Origin: Cymbidium sinense
Lineage: Eukaryota > Streptophyta > Magnoliopsida > Asparagales > Orchidaceae
Assembly: GCA_021442155.1 (NCBI GenBank)
Contig: JAKCPB010000330.1
Span: forward strand, 274,001-338,000
Direction of reading: 5' to 3'
Length of the DNA: 64,000 bases
The position numbers and the translations under genes were made by a program. Positions 12,985 to 25,617 of this stretch are shown here, in pieces. Each line of letters starts with the position of its first letter. Position 1 is the stretch's first letter. The notes beneath the pieces are model-generated. The model saw only the letters and a program-made list of their open reading frames with translations. It was not told the DNA's origin and searched no databases.

Positions 12985-13330
12985 ACCCATCCTTCAATAT
13001 GTCCGAGAAAAATAATATTCGGTGAAAATTCGCATGTAGATAAATGTGAGTACTAACACGCCTGAGAAAAATGACCGAGAGATATTCAAAATATTTGGGT
13101 GCTCGCGTCAAAAAATGACCCGAAGGTGACACAAAAAATTTGGGCGCGGCACGCCCGATGTTCGTGAAGGATGAGCCAACGCTGGCGCACGCCCCTGCTG
13201 GAAATACCGGAGCGGCTATCGCGGAAGGTCTTGACCAAGGCATCACGGCGGTCTGAAGGATCGCAAAACGGCGCGACGCGTGCAGTCATGCTTGTACCTA
13301 AGGCACCGACAAGATGGTGATGGATCGGGG
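12985..13330 (+). repeat. GC-rich dispersed repeat, family B, copy 2
   Basis: It shares with copies 1 and 3 the order GAGAAAAATAATATTCG, GAGAAAAATGACCGAGAGATATTC, a TTTGGGCGC word and GCCCGATGTTCGTGAAG. It starts about 60 bp after repeat C ends. Overlapping frames on both strands here (12,932-13,346) reflect GC-rich composition and are not genes. Confidence 0.6.
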
Positions 13331-14264
13331 TGGCATGCCAGTCCACCGACGACGCGTGTCACTCAGCCCGGATACGAGCTTAGCATCCCATCATCCTGCT
13401 TCAGAATGAGCTCCTATATTCGATTATGGGGCCTTCACGAGATGCATGGGCTCCATCCCTTCTGACCCACGCCTGGTCTAAGCAGCCCCATGCCCCTGGT
13501 CTCAGACCTGGGATATCCTGGCAATGCCTCGCAAGATGTGCATCCACCTATCCTCTCGATGTGCCCACCTAATGTTGTGCCCAGAACCTCAAAATTATCT
13601 GTATTGCCATTTTTAGGCTATAACCTCCTAAAACCTCTTAGTGGAACAGTACATTTGGCAACCTCCATTTATACGCCTACAAAAGTAAACTTTTGGGCTT
13701 TCTAGAACTTTCTGAGAAATGTGCATTTTGTCCCACCTGCCTATTGAGATGAGTTGAATTAGGTAGCAGGTATTTGTATGTACATAAAGGGAGACAATGC
13801 TCATGATCTTAGGATCGTATTCTTCCTTCATGTTATGTCATCGTTGTAAATCAATGGAATTTTTGGGCATGCAAGGAAGGGCTTCATGACATTTGAATCC
13901 GCACTCCTCGTGAGTAATGGCTTGGCATCCCACATGGAGCTTTATTGATGATGTGAATGTAGACTCATGGGTGCATGAAGCCCTTTCATTATCATGACCC
14001 TTTGGTTTGCTTGATGATGGAGATAGCTTGACCTATTTTGTGGTGCCTTTGAGATAAAAGCAGCATTTTGGGAGACTTTTATTAGGGAGGGGACAGCTTG
14101 ACCTCCCCTCCACCTTCGTATCGAGGCATGTCGGGATGGGCATGCCAATGGCCATGTCATGAGAAATTCCTGACATGCTCTCGCACCCGCGCTTATATTC
14201 TTGAACCAAACATCATCGCTTGACGTGATGCACCCCACGAGCCTTCAATATTTTGCAAGAAAAA
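13331..14264. other. Unassigned, moderately GC-rich DNA between family B copies
   Basis: Composition is more balanced than elsewhere in the first 20 kb, but no frame is convincing. The words GAGCTTAGCATCCCATCATC (near 13,377) and ATGGCTTGGCATCCCACATG (near 13,916) resemble the distal end of family B (GAGCTTAGTATCCTTATCGT, near 14,840), so it may be rearranged parts of the same transposon family. Confidence 0.35.
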
Positions 14265-14880
14265 TAATGTTCGTGGAAATTCAATGCATGGACTAGATAA
14301 ATACCGATGCGCCGAAAACATAGAGAAATTCAAAATTACGCTGATTATATGACCAAGGTGGTGCAAAATATTTGGGCGCACGCCGTGAAGAAACAATCCA
14401 TCCGGTCGGTGATCGGTTGGAAGCCATGGCGGAATATGAAGTTCATGGATGGATGTCGTGGACGCGTGCATCGGGTCGGGCGCGCCCGAGGAAAGCATCC
14501 AGACGCGGCGCGGTGCTCGGCGGCGGCGGTCGCAATCGGTAAACCGCGCGCGGTGGCATGGGCTGGTGGCGACGGACCGGTGGCGATGATGACCGGCGGC
14601 GGACCGCGATCAGCGACTGACCGGCAATCCGACTTCACCGGCGGCGACCGGCGACGACTTTGACCGACGCAACGATGACCGGCACGCCGCGGTGGATCGG
14701 ATGGGCACTAAGAGACCGACATTGCGCCGGTGCGCACTTAATTAAAATCAAGTTGAACGCACGCGCCGAGCCCAAGCCCAAGTGCTGCTCGCCACAAACC
14801 GCGCGTCATGGGAGCCATGCATCAAAGGAGCTTTGGGCGTGAGCTTAGTATCCTTATCGTCTCACGCATAAGCAGGCGTC
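14265..14880 (+). repeat. GC-rich dispersed repeat, family B, copy 3 (longest)
   Basis: This aligns with 1-365 from AATTCAATGCATGGACTAGA onwards, including GATTATATGACCAAGGTGG and GCCATGGCGGAATATGAAG. It continues through about 300 bp of very CG-rich sequence with repeated GACCGGCG words, ending GTGAGCTTAGTATCCTTATC plus GTCTCACGC. A matching end, GATGAGCTTAGCATCCTTAT plus CATCTCACCGC, closes the fragment at 27,340-27,530. Frames at 14,307-14,663 (+) and 14,345-14,638 (-) overlap and are composition artefacts. Confidence 0.6.
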
Positions 14881-15054
14881 GGTGTTCACGCCATTGAAGT
14901 AATCAACTATATGAATAAGATTATAGAAGTATAGTTAGTTAGAGAAGATTGGATTGCATAATATAAAATAGTAACATGAGTTAAAAGCTCAAGAAGATAC
15001 ACCAACAAAATAATATATCAGTCAACTAAAAATAGTGAAGGAAAGGAATACTTA

Positions 15055-15870
15055 GGAGGTGTTTGATAACGGATTTATGGGATTTTTTTTAAATTTCATA
15101 AATCTCATCAAACACTTTTTTGGGATTTAGTAAATCCTATAAATCTCGTAAATCTTGGATTTAGTAAATCCTCTAGGAAGGTGGAGGATTTATAAAAAAT
15201 TGAAGCGAAGGAGGAAAGGCGAGGGCTTCCATCCAGACATTTCTATGATTTTTCTCTCACATGCTTTTGTAGTTTAATTTCTAAGATATTAATCTACTAA
15301 TATAATTTACTATTTAATTAATTTTAATTAATTAACAATTAATATTAATACATATTACTTTAAATTAATTTTAATACTAATAATTGATTAATTAATTTTA
15401 AGTTAATTTTAATTGAGTACACTAATAATTTATTAATATATCATTAAAATTTAATTATAATTTATTAAATATAATTATAATTTGATAGTTAATTGATTTT
15501 AACTAATATAATAATTAATATTATTTTTAATATAATTTAAGTTAATTTTAATTATTTTAATTTAATAGTATTAATGACTAATTGATTTGTTATTATAAAT
15601 TAAATATCATGGATATAATTATTATTTTAATATGTCTCAAATTGAAATACAATATAATAGTGAGTTATTTTCATATTTTCTTCAAATTTATTTAAAAAAA
15701 AAATCATAACAACTTAAATTCTTAAATAACTTAACAAACCTCTCTTCGGATTTAGCAGGATTTAACTGATATGTTTTCATGATTTAATAGCTCAAGATTT
15801 ACTAAATTCAGATGTACTCGATTTACTAAATTCTACTTTAAAAAAATTCAATTTGTCACCAAACACTCCC
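15055..15870. mobile_element. Non-autonomous PIF/Harbinger-type element, 816 bp
   Basis: The left end GGAGGTGTTTGATAACGG and the inverse of the right end GGGAGTGTTTGGTGACAAAT form imperfect terminal inverted repeats. Subterminal inverted copies of GATTTAGTAAATC and GATTTACTAAATTC lie inside. Both sides carry TTA (15,052-15,054 and 15,871-15,873), the 3-bp duplication typical of PIF/Harbinger and Tourist-like elements. The interior (about 15,300-15,700) is almost pure A+T without coding capacity. A TTA duplication is short enough to occur by chance, so the class call rests on the termini and the duplication together. Confidence 0.75.
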
Positions 15871-15873
15871 TTA

Positions 15874-17570
15874 GTTTTACAAATAGTGAGTGAAGAACAA
15901 AGCCTAATTGGATTACAGAGGAGTTGATCACAAGGAGGGAGGAGAGAAGATAAGAGAAACCTGTACCCCTAACCTTAAGTGCGAGTAAATAGATAACTTT
16001 TAGTGTTTGATAATTGTTAAATAGTTATGTGGTATGTATGTAAATCTTCTTAAATATATTTTAAGTTTGAAAAAAATATTTTTTAATTAATTAATCTTAT
16101 ATTAAAATCATTTAAAAATTAATTTAATAACTTTGAAAATTATTTGATAAAATTTTAATTATATTATTTTATCAAAAAATTTTCTAAAACTATTTTGAGG
16201 TGCTCAAACTGAGTTTTAATTTCTTAAAAGTGTTGAGAGAAAATTTCAGAAGAAGATATGTTTTTTTTTCAAGAGAGAAAATCCTTACTCAATAAGGGGT
16301 TGTTTGAGATACCTGCAGTTTGTAAAAGAAGTGATGAAGTTAGAAGAAGCCGTCGTTCAAAATTTTGTGATGTGTATTATAATTTTACTATTTCAAAATA
16401 CAACTTTTTGCTATACCATGCGAAATCAAGTTTGAAAACACAATTTTTTCACCATAACTTCTAAAAGTAGTTTTACCCTCTAGTGTGATTTAGATCATTG
16501 TATGCGAAAGTTGCCCCAATCTCAATTTAAAATGATTAGACGTCCATCTTGATTTCAACCACCATTTCAAATTTTATAATGGTTTTTGTAAAAATTTTAT
16601 TTTAGTTGACTTAAAATTCTTAAATTTTTATTAATTTTGATTCATAATGCGAATGCGATTAATTGTGTAAAGATACTTTAGGCATTTTGAGTAGACTTTC
16701 AACCAAGAATATTGTTCAAATATGTGTGTAAAGTTTTGATTAAATTTGCTTAAATATCTCAAAAAAAAAAAAGAATACAATATTAATTCTTTCAAAAGTA
16801 AATTCCCTTTATTGTTGACAAATGCTTATGCTTTCCATTTCTTCCTCTAATATTGTGCTTCTTTTAAATTAAATGCTTATTATAATTAATTTTTTGAGAA
16901 AATTATATTATAAATCAAAATAAATTTAATTAATATTTTATTATCAAGTTGTCTGAAATTCAAATTCAATTGAATTATTCCTAAGCTAAAGTTAAAATTT
17001 TTGAATTTTGATTTGAGTTGAGCTCATCAATATTATTCAAACCCTTATTAAGAGGTGGATTTTGTTTGTTTTTTAAAAAACCTGCATATCAAAAGAATTT
17101 GAATTTAAATAATTAAAATATATTAAATAACTTATCTTCTGAAATATTAAATAAAACCACATGCCTTGAGTTATATCGATTAATATTAAAATGGTTTCTT
17201 TCTCTTCCTTGCAATTATTTGCCACGTGTCAATTAAAGTTCAAATCTTGTTGTTGTTTCAGGGACAACTTTAACAGTTCTAAAGCCTATAGTGATCACTT
17301 CTTTTTGCACTTCTTGTAAGCTTTTTAACTTTGAATAGTGGCTTCCCAAAGTTTATAAAATAAAATAAAAATCTTCTATTTTGGAAAGCTATTTTGTGCC
17401 ATCAATTTGATCTTCACTTATAAATAGGGATTATTGATTTGGATGTAGGCATCATTAGATTAAATTTTAAGCTTTTGGAAAAGAAAAAAAAAAGTTTTTC
17501 TCACTAAAATCTCTTTAATTTCTCCCCAATAAGCTCCTTTCTTGAATTTAGTTTATCAATGATGCAATAA
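15874..17570. other. AT-rich, gene-free stretch
   Basis: No conserved coding frame was found. A promoter-like sequence, CTTATAAATAGGG at about 17,416-17,430, sits 160 bp before a long (TA)n tract. Without a gene or an LTR boundary downstream I do not call it a promoter. Confidence 0.4.
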
Positions 17571-17571
17571 G

Positions 17572-17687
<116 letters not shown>

Positions 17688-17943
17688 TGTTATTCTCTGG
17701 AAGAAACTGAGGTAAACACAATTAGATATTAATTAAATGTAAACTTAAAAATATGAATTAAAATAAAATTATAGTTGAAAGAGATTCTCTTGAACTTATT
17801 TTTATTATTATAAAAATAAAATATAAATATATGTTGAGTTTTTAATTGCAAATAAATATATGCTTTTTTTTTAATAAAACAAATTAAAAATAGAAACAAA
17901 ATAAATGCTTATTATAGCAACACGAAATCAACTTTAAAAAAAC

Positions 17944-17945
<2 letters not shown>

Positions 17946-17982
<37 letters not shown>
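17946..17982. repeat. (TA)n microsatellite
   Basis: About 36 bp of alternating TA. It explains the isoleucine/tyrosine tail of a spurious - strand frame at 17,945-18,202. Confidence 0.95.
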
Positions 17983-17986
<4 letters not shown>

Positions 17987-18619
17987 TATTTTAAAATGAT
18001 GGCACATCATCATATCATGCATGACATTGACATTGATCTTGTCGGAATATTCTCTCATCATTACTAAAGCTCTCCTTTCTTTATATTCATATATTTTACC
18101 ATTGTATACAAAAATTTGTTCAGAATTTAGCATTTTTTCATTATATCTTAGTATATTTATCCAATAAATAACTTTCTGATACACCAATGATTCCAAATTC
18201 AACGAATAATTCTTAACAAATAAATTAAAATAATAATAAATAAAAAATCAGTATCATTTCCACTATCCATTAGTAAGCAACAAAGGAATTAATTATAGTT
18301 TTCATAAATAAAAAAAAATTAGGCCAAAATATACAAATCAATTTTTTAGTCAAAATAAATCTAAAAATTATTAAATTTCCTTAGGAGCAAATTTAACATT
18401 TTAAAGACCCTTCATGAGCTAATTTTCCAAAATAAAAAAAATTCTTATCACTACACATTTCACCCCATTTTCATAAACTCGGTATTAATACATCAATTAT
18501 TATTTTAACTACAAATAAAATAGTATATCATTACTAAAAAGAATAAACTGAAAGTTCTATTTAAAAATACTTAAACCTCTGTTCACAATGATATCCCAAC
18601 CACCTATCATTGTACCCTT

Positions 18620-19230
18620 GTTTGAAATTTTGAAAAAAACATGTGTGAACATTGCATCCACCTAAAATATGAAATGATGATATAAAATAAGGCAAACTTA
18701 ATGCTTAACATTAATCCGCCACCCATCTTTCCTCCATGTTTTGAATTTTTTTATTTGAAAGATGATTGTAATGGCTTTAAATATCTCCCTTACTGGAATG
18801 AAATAAGATCTTTGACAATTACAAATTATTTGTGTTGTTCTTATTTTGAGTAAATTAGAAGTTATCCAACATATATCTTTCTTTCCTCACTACTCAAGGT
18901 AATTTATTTTAATTTTTATACCTCTTAATATCATCTCTAACCATACATTAAGCTATCTATCTCCTCCATAAACCTACACCTTCCTTCCACTAATAATCAT
19001 TTCATTACTACCTAATTCTCATCCTTACACCAAAATAATCACTTAAACCCTTTAATTTCCCATCAACTAGGATCATAAATACATATCCTAACCTAAACCA
19101 CCACAACTATTTTCAACCATTTATCTCACTTAAATCTGCTCCTTATAGACATGTTAAATCAACCTAAGTTAGTCAAAATTAGACTAATTTAAGTCATCCT
19201 ACTATCATATTGAAATTGCTTTTTGACTTT
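18620..19230 (-). repeat. Family A, right (inverted) copy, part 1
   Basis: Reverse complement of about 2,590-3,190. The copy breaks at 19,230, exactly where a LINE 3' end begins, and resumes at 25,618. The 8-mer TTGACTTT is present on both sides (19,223-19,230 and 25,618-25,625). Confidence 0.8.
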
Positions 19231-20560
19231 TGGGAAACCCCATAGGGGAATTTTGTTACCAAAAAGAAAGGTTACATGGTCCTTAAAGGAGATAAACTAA
19301 ATCTAACGCCATAGAGCTACAATAAACCTATAGAGTAAATCTCCAATCTAAATACATATGAGATCAAAAGTAAAAAGAAAAGAGAATCATCCATAATAAG
19401 GAGGACCCATCTAAACCATGAAGAGGGAGCAATCCATTTGAACCTAAGAAGAGCAAAAGATGGCCCCCAAAGATGGATGAGACGAGATATATCAAATAGC
19501 CCTTGAGAAATTAGCGACGAAAGCAAGTAAAAGAAGACCATCCAAAAAAAAAAGGGGTGAAAGTTAATCATACAAGTTGATTTGAGTCGCGGTCAAATGA
19601 GAATAAAGGATAGAAGCTCAAGCTCACCGATCCATAAGGCGATGCAAATATGAGCATCCAAATGAGAAGGGTTACAAATAAAAGCTACTACTCCAAAATG
19701 GAAAGGGATCATCCCTCACCAACAAACCAACACCGGATGATGAAATTAAGAACCATCAACGCCGACAAATAGTATGAATTCCATAGTGGAAGAAAAGCAA
19801 CCGTAATAATTCTCTGTATAAATCCGGAAATGGCCGAAATGAAAGGAAATGTAAATAGAGCCCCACATAAACCCAAATGATAAGGGGAAGAACTACCACT
19901 AGAAAACATAACAAAAAAGATAAAACAAGGTCCCGAAAGAAAGACGGAGAGAGACATGACATGAACCATTTTGACAACCAAACCCGCACTCCAAGCGTGA
20001 AAAGAGGAAAGAGTTGAGGGAGAGCCATATTTTCCAACCGTGAGATGAGAAAACAAGAAGACCAACACAAGAATGAGATCGAGTCGATCGAACCCAAATG
20101 CCTTAAATGAAAAAGGCCTTCCGAAATGAAAAAAGGCAGCAAGGCCAATAAAATAAATAGTAGATTAAACACCATTGAAAACAATGACTAATTTGAATAT
20201 TAAACCAATTGTAACAGTAGAAAATAAAGTCCCCATTAGAGATAGGCAGATCAGAGATCAACAAAGAACACAGTGGTGCTTAACATAGGGTGCTTCATCA
20301 TTCACCAAATACAAAGACAAGATGCAATGCCTTACAAATGATATTATGATCTAATATAAGGAAAACCCGCCTTTGTCCAGTTAACCAATCCTTGTAAGTG
20401 TTTAGGAAGAGAATGTTTATCAAAATTAATGGTCCCATTCAATCTAGTTCCTAAGTTAGCAAGGTAATCAAGACAAGCATTTCCTTCCCTCCATATATGA
20501 GTGATTTTGTAACTAAATTGGTTGAGAAAAGTTTTAGTTCGCTGAGTAAATAATATAATT
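19231..20560 (-). other. LINE1 3' untranslated region
   Basis: Between the RNase H tail and the 3' terminus the - strand stays open for long stretches (20,184-19,756 and 20,068-19,709) and reads as hydrophobic peptide rich in F, L, S and V. The A-rich + strand composition keeps stops rare on the other strand, and LINE2 shows the same effect, so I read this as 3' UTR rather than a membrane protein gene. Confidence 0.55.
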
Positions 20561-21183
20561 CAGATTGCCATTTTTTCAAACAGGAGATCGATTTAAGGCA
20601 TCACTTCTGCCGATATTAAGCCAACCTTTCTAAGGAAATGTCAAGAGCATTATAAACTACCGTAAGTTCAAAGAAAAGGAACTGAAGTTAGTAATAAGAG
20701 GATTAGCAAAGGCCAAGAGGACATCACCATTGAAATTTCTAAAGATGCCACCACATCCGTATTAGGAGCATTACCCATCGTTAATTTTGATGACATTATC
20801 ATGTGGTTTGGCCCAATAAAGTATTTTGGCTTGATTAGAAGTGTCTTTATCCCAATTGCAAACCCAATTTTGAGGCTACAAATTTACACCCTTTAAAATG
20901 TTTATATTTAATAAGGTTGGCTTTAAATAAATCACGGATTTTGAATTTAGTTTTAGCAATTATCTTGAAATGATTCATAGTGATATCTTATGCTTAGCAT
21001 CATTTCTAGCCATCCAAATAAACCAAATAATAATGATAGCAGAACGCTTTTTAATATGACCTTGATATTGTTTTCAAAATATATCTTGAGGAGCTGATAA
21101 ATAGTAAGTGAGCCATTGAATTTGTCAATGGAGAATAGATTATCGTACCAAAGCCAAAGTTTAGAGGCAATTGCTCCATTCAC
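20560..21183 (-). pseudogene. LINE1 zf-RVT-like linker and RNase H tail, broken
   Basis: The frame 21,183-20,953 carries LWLWYDNLFSIDKFNGSLTI and a hydrophobic stretch followed by LFGLFGWLEMM. The same region occurs in LINE2 (39,901-39,611), where it reads LIWFIWMDHND. About 200 bp further on, IKIND-G near 20,770 corresponds to the KINTDGS motif holding the first catalytic Asp of plant LINE RNase H, which is intact in LINE3. The Thr codon is missing here. This domain removes template RNA after cDNA synthesis. Confidence 0.65.
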
Positions 21184-21583
21184 AAATTGGTGATTAACAT
21201 TTTCAATATGGGAGCAATGATATTTTTTAAGAAGGTAAAACCTTTACCCCACATCAAGGAGTCAATAGGACAAAGCTTTTTAAGATATGCCAAGTAAGAG
21301 TATGAGGTGGGGATATTGTTATGCCAAAGTCTAGCATACACTGGAATAATCACGTTTTCTTTGATCTTAAGCCAAATATTTTAAAATTGAATTGCCATTG
21401 TGAGAGAGTTTAAAGAGAATCGATCTTTTGTTGTAATGTGTATATTATTAAGTTTGTCTAAAAAAGGAGAAGGGATATACTGATGAGCTTGGAAAAGTTC
21501 CATCTATTATTATTCAAAGATTTGACTTTGATAGTATCAATTAAGGAATTATTGCCGCTATCCCGTAAGAAAGAGTTGCTGAG

Positions 21584-23072
21584 TTAATGCCCCAAAAAAT
21601 TAATGATTCGCTTCCATTCCATTGATATTACAAAGTCTTTTCCAAATGGGAGAAGCGCTAGTTGTAAGAGCAATTCAAGGGGTGCTTTGATAGTGTTTGT
21701 TTGGAAGTTAGTCCAAAGGCTATTGTTGCTTCTAAAATTCCACCAAAGTTTATATGAGAATGATGGTGTCTTTAATAGGTTTACAACCAAGACCACCTTC
21801 CTCAAAGATGCCAGATTTTGTGCCGAGGATATTTGAGGAAGAGGTATTAGAACCCCAAAAAATTTGTTAATTAGCCTCTCAATTCTGTTAATGCAAAAGT
21901 TGGTTGGCATGATAGTTTGAATAAGATAAAGAGGCATTGAGTTAAGGGTACTCTTAATCAGGGTTAACCTCCCTCCAAAGGAGAGAAAATGGTATTCCCA
22001 AGAGGAGATATGGTTAGATATTTTGTGGATTAATTCGTCAAAAAGATAAGATCTTTTATGACCTTTGAAAAGAGGGGTACCGAGATAATTGATCGGAAGT
22101 TGTTGTTGATGAAAGTTAGTGATCCTCATATGATTAATCCTATTATTGGTGATTTTATTAGCTATGAAACAACATTTATTTTTGTTAAGGAGGAGACCAC
22201 TTTCTTTGCCAAATTTGTTAAAGAATTTCATAATGGTTTTTATGTGAGATATAGAAGCATTGCAAAAAATGATAAAATCGTCAGCAAAGCAAAGATGAGT
22301 AATAGGAAATCCACCTTGAGTTTTGTAAATCATACTCGGCTTATTATAGAATAGGTCGCTCGTCCTGATAAGTAAGTAATCTATAATAAAAGCAAGGGAG
22401 ATAATGGATCTCCTTGATGTAAGCCATGTTTAGAAGTGAAGAAACCAGCCAATTCTCCATTAATGATAACAAAGAACCAAACATTAGTGTGCTTTTAATG
22501 ATACTGAATAAATTCTTTTGAAAATCTAAAAGTTGAAGTATAGAAAAAGAAAATCCCAAGAGAGTTTGTCAAAGGCTTTAGTAATGTCCATTTGAAGGCA
22601 ATGTTACCTTCTAGGAACGTCAATATCATGAATCATTTCTTGAGCTAAAAGAATATTATCGCCTATAGTTCTCCTTTAATGAAACCATTTGATTCTGGAA
22701 ATAATATAAAGAAAGGGTTGATCTTGATTAGTTTGGCAATTAGTTTGTTAAAGAAGGTGCAAAGACTAATCGGTCTAAAGTCATTCCAAGTTTCGTGATT
22801 ATTTTAGGGATAAGAACTATGGATGTACTAGAGGATCTAGAAGGGGTTGCCATTGAAAAGTCTATAACCTTCAATCGACGACTAATAATAGTTGTGTACC
22901 ATCCGAAACCAACCCAATGCTTCAAGAAGCATAATTTAGATTCAACACCTAATAAGAGAGATGTTTTGGTCAAGTAATCATGGAGGGAATCGATGAGGAT
23001 TTGAAATAGTTTCCGGTAATGTTGTTGTTTAACAAATTTTGAAAATGTTGGATACCGAATCTTTAATATCAT
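21584..23072 (-). pseudogene. LINE1 reverse transcriptase, broken
   Basis: Reading leftwards: a frame at 23,072-22,740 ends with the RT entry region (STSIVLIPKI, KLGMTLDR). [10 protein letters not shown] is readable near 22,435-22,400. The longest surviving frame, 22,333-21,584 (249 codons), holds the catalytic box as FADDFIIFC at residues 16-24, then GLLLNKNKC, INYLGTPL and the thumb region SFGGRLTLIKSTLNSMPLYL. FADD in place of YADD is common in plant L1 elements. This is the best preserved catalytic core of the three LINEs here, but frameshifts separate the entry region, the HGL box and FADD. Confidence 0.85.
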
Positions 23073-23399
23073 TTTTATCCATATCCAATTATCATTACTT
23101 TTTAATTTTATTAATAGAGTTTAGAACTTTTCTTTTGTTGAAAAGAGCTGGAAATATTTTGTGTTTCATCGCCATATGTTTACTAGCGCTTTTGCCGCCA
23201 ATAAGTTTCCTCCATGTTTTGATATTTAATCAAATTGTCTTTCGATGAGCTCATCATTTTTAAGGTAATGGCTTCTTCTTCAAGAGAGCACAAGATCTTC
23301 CATTGTTTTAAGATTTGCAAAAGGTTTTAAAATGGTGTTTATTCCACCAGTCGAGTTTGTTTTAAGTTTAAGCCAAAATGGATCATGCCTTTAATGGAG

Positions 23400-24123
23400 T
23401 TATCGGATGAATTGGGGCGTCCAATTAGTCAAAACAACGACATAAAGTCATTTGCAACCACATATTTTGGAACCAAAGGGATGCATGGGTAATGTAGAAA
23501 ATTTTCACAAGAATCGGAGAGGAGCGTGATCATGTGGTTCTACTTAAGTGTTCTACTGAGGTATTAGGCCATTGATCAATCCAAAGGGGGTTAAAATGGG
23601 TCGAGATGTTGCCAAAGTCTAGAGTTGTTCCATGTATAGTTGGAACCCGAAAACCATCAAAGATTACCAAGAATCATGTTAGCAAAATCTTCCATAGAAT
23701 TAGGATTAGGGAGGACCCTCCCCTTCTTTCAAAGTAGAGAGGGTGTTAAAATCTCCGCCAACCAACCGTGTTGAGTGATAGGAAGCAAAAGATCTTAAAT
23801 TATTCCATAGGATGTTCCTACCGCTCTATGGGATGCATAAATAAAAGAGCTCACCTGAAATCACCCACGTAAATATGGACATTAATCAATTGTTGCGGTT
23901 GTCAAGGATATTGATGTTGATTGAGTTATTCCAAAACAACTTTTGTTGTTAATGTTGTAAAAAAAATTAGGAAAACCTAGTGTTCTAGCGGTAGATGCAA
24001 TCTTAGAAGAGTGGATAAGTGTGATAGTAAGGAGAGATATGTTATGAGTGCAAAAAGGCTTCTAACTTGGCTAACTAGAGTAGTCCCAATACCGAATATT
24101 CCAAATGATAAAATTAATCATAA
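23400..24123 (-). pseudogene. LINE1 endonuclease (APE-type), broken
   Basis: The domain opens with MINFIIWNIR at 24,121, the usual start of plant L1 endonucleases. GGDFNT, a conserved loop of the APE/exonuclease III fold, is readable at 23,759-23,742. The catalytic SDHAPL motif survives as HDHAPL at about 23,534-23,517 (S to H change). The enzyme nicks target DNA to prime reverse transcription. The pieces lie in different frames, so the protein would not be made. The order start, GGDFN, DHAPL matches the family. Confidence 0.78.
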
Positions 24124-24800
24124 TGAAAAGATTGGAAAAAATTGATTGGGTGAAAATGAAGAAAAAGGAAATTATTGATGTAGAGTTGATGAAGATCTTG
24201 TGATTCTGCCACATTTTAGCTGCTTTTTGATTTTTTTTTTTAGAACAGCTTTGAAAGTGTCTATCTGTCCAAGGTGTCTCGTCCAAAAAAGAATAGTTAG
24301 TGTGATCCAAAGTTTCATTATTAAGCAAAGGAATCATGATGGTAATTTCCTTCTTCCATATCGAGATCGACCGTTAATTATGTTATCATGTCATTCAAAG
24401 AGTTAGGGAGGGATTGCTTCATCTTCTTTTTCTAGATTAATGGTCTGATTTGTATATTTTTGTTGTTGATCCAAAATATGATTTTCAGTGGATGTTCCCA
24501 AGCCTAAGTTCAAATAATTTCTTTTGGATCATTAGTATGAGCATGCATGTTACCATTGGAAATAGTAATAGGCAAAATTTTCTAAGTTTCCATAACCTGT
24601 CATCACTGTCATTATTCAACACCGATTAGTTTCCTTTGCAAATCGGGTAAAGGTAAAGGGTTTTGTGAAGGAGGATTAGTTTGGTTTGCTTTTGGCCCAT
24701 TTTAGTGGGTTGCTCTTAGTAATCAAGTAGTAGTGATAGGAAGTTTATTTTTTTTGAGATGTAGATAGAATAAAACAATGTATGTTCATGCCCATGGATT

Positions 24801-25600
24801 TTGCAGGTACGTAAAGAGGAAAGTTTTCAAATTCTACCTTTTGATTATAACCCATTTTTCGCATCCAATGGACTTCTTTTGATGTTTTTTAGTTATATCA
24901 ATTTCAACAAGTATCCATACCGAGGGTCGGATCTCACCGTTGATCAATTTGAAGAGGCCGTCAAAGATAGCCCCCACAAAGAAACAATACTTGGTGTGTA
25001 ACAAAATGTATACGCAAAGCAAGCCAAATAGAACAATTGGAGATTCTTCTTTAATATCAAAACTAGGTGTCCACTTAAGAAGTCGCATTTGGCAATTAAA
25101 AACAAAGTAAGAACGACATGCAAAAACTCTTGAATAATCCAAGTCATTAGATAATTGAATTAGCACATGCCTAGGATCGATCAATCCCACAAGAAAGGTG
25201 GTAATTTGGTGGAAAAAGAGAATGTTTTCTAAATTGGGCTAAGTGAATTTACCCACCAAAGAGAATTCAAATGGCTTAGCAAGAATTTCCACATCGAATC
25301 CGAACACACGGCATACCACAAAAATCGAGAAAGTAGTTTAACCAAAGGGGAAACGGATTTGAGAGAGCATCCTTGAAAGATTTAATAAGGATAAAGGATC
25401 GAGCATCGGGATGGTTTATATCCGAGTAAGAGAAAACCATTTTCGCCATCAAAAGAGAGGTGATTTACATTACCGCTAGAGCGGGTGAGATCAATACCAA
25501 AACACGGATTAGCTGCAAAAACAGAGTTTGATCGCAACCGGAAGCGAGCAAAACATGAGAGCTGCCAGGAACGCGCTAGGTTTTCCTTCGGATGTATGTG
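24801..25600 (-). pseudogene. LINE1 ORF1, DUF4283-like nucleic-acid-binding region, broken
   Basis: The - strand frame 25,190-24,834 begins with a stretch reading DPRHVLIQLSNDLDYSRVFA, then RLLKWTPSFDIKEESPIV, and ends in PSVWILVEIDITKKHQKK. In order and spacing this is the DUF4283 region of plant L1 ORF1 proteins, which bind element RNA. Frameshifts break it between residues 55 and 95. Upstream frames towards 25,600 look like the N-terminal leader. LINE2 carries the same LIQLSNDLDYS motif at 43,605-43,865. I could not make out a CCHC zinc knuckle. Identification of the family is fairly sure; boundaries are approximate. Confidence 0.75.
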
Positions 25601-25617
25601 ATAGTGTTTGATAATTG

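Larger units (their letters stand above)
19231..25617 (-). mobile_element. LINE1: near full-length L1-type non-LTR retrotransposon
   Basis: A 6.4 kb element read right to left: ORF1 with a DUF4283-like region (24,830-25,600), endonuclease (24,121 to about 23,400), reverse transcriptase (about 23,070-21,600), RNase H-type tail (about 21,180-20,560) and a 3' untranslated region ending in CCCCATAGGGG near 19,236. The 3' terminal motif GGGAAACCCCAT, GTTACA, AAGGTCCTTAAAGG is shared with LINE2, LINE3 and a short fragment at 35,545. It interrupts repeat A with an 8-bp target duplication, TTGACTTT. The poly(A) is almost absent. Every domain carries frameshifts or stops, so the copy is dead. The sub-entries give the domains. 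Confidence 0.88.

Noticed and set aside
12932..14842. Overlapping frames on both strands in the GC-rich 13-14.8 kb segment
   Set aside because: GC-rich repeats lack stop codons by composition; frames are not conserved among the family B copies and show no domain.
17416..17430. TATA-box promoter (CTTATAAATAGGG)
   Set aside because: No gene or LTR follows, only a (TA)n tract.
19709..20184. Hydrophobic frames of 119 and 142 codons
   Set aside because: They overlap in different frames of the same strand inside the LINE1 3' region; no domain.
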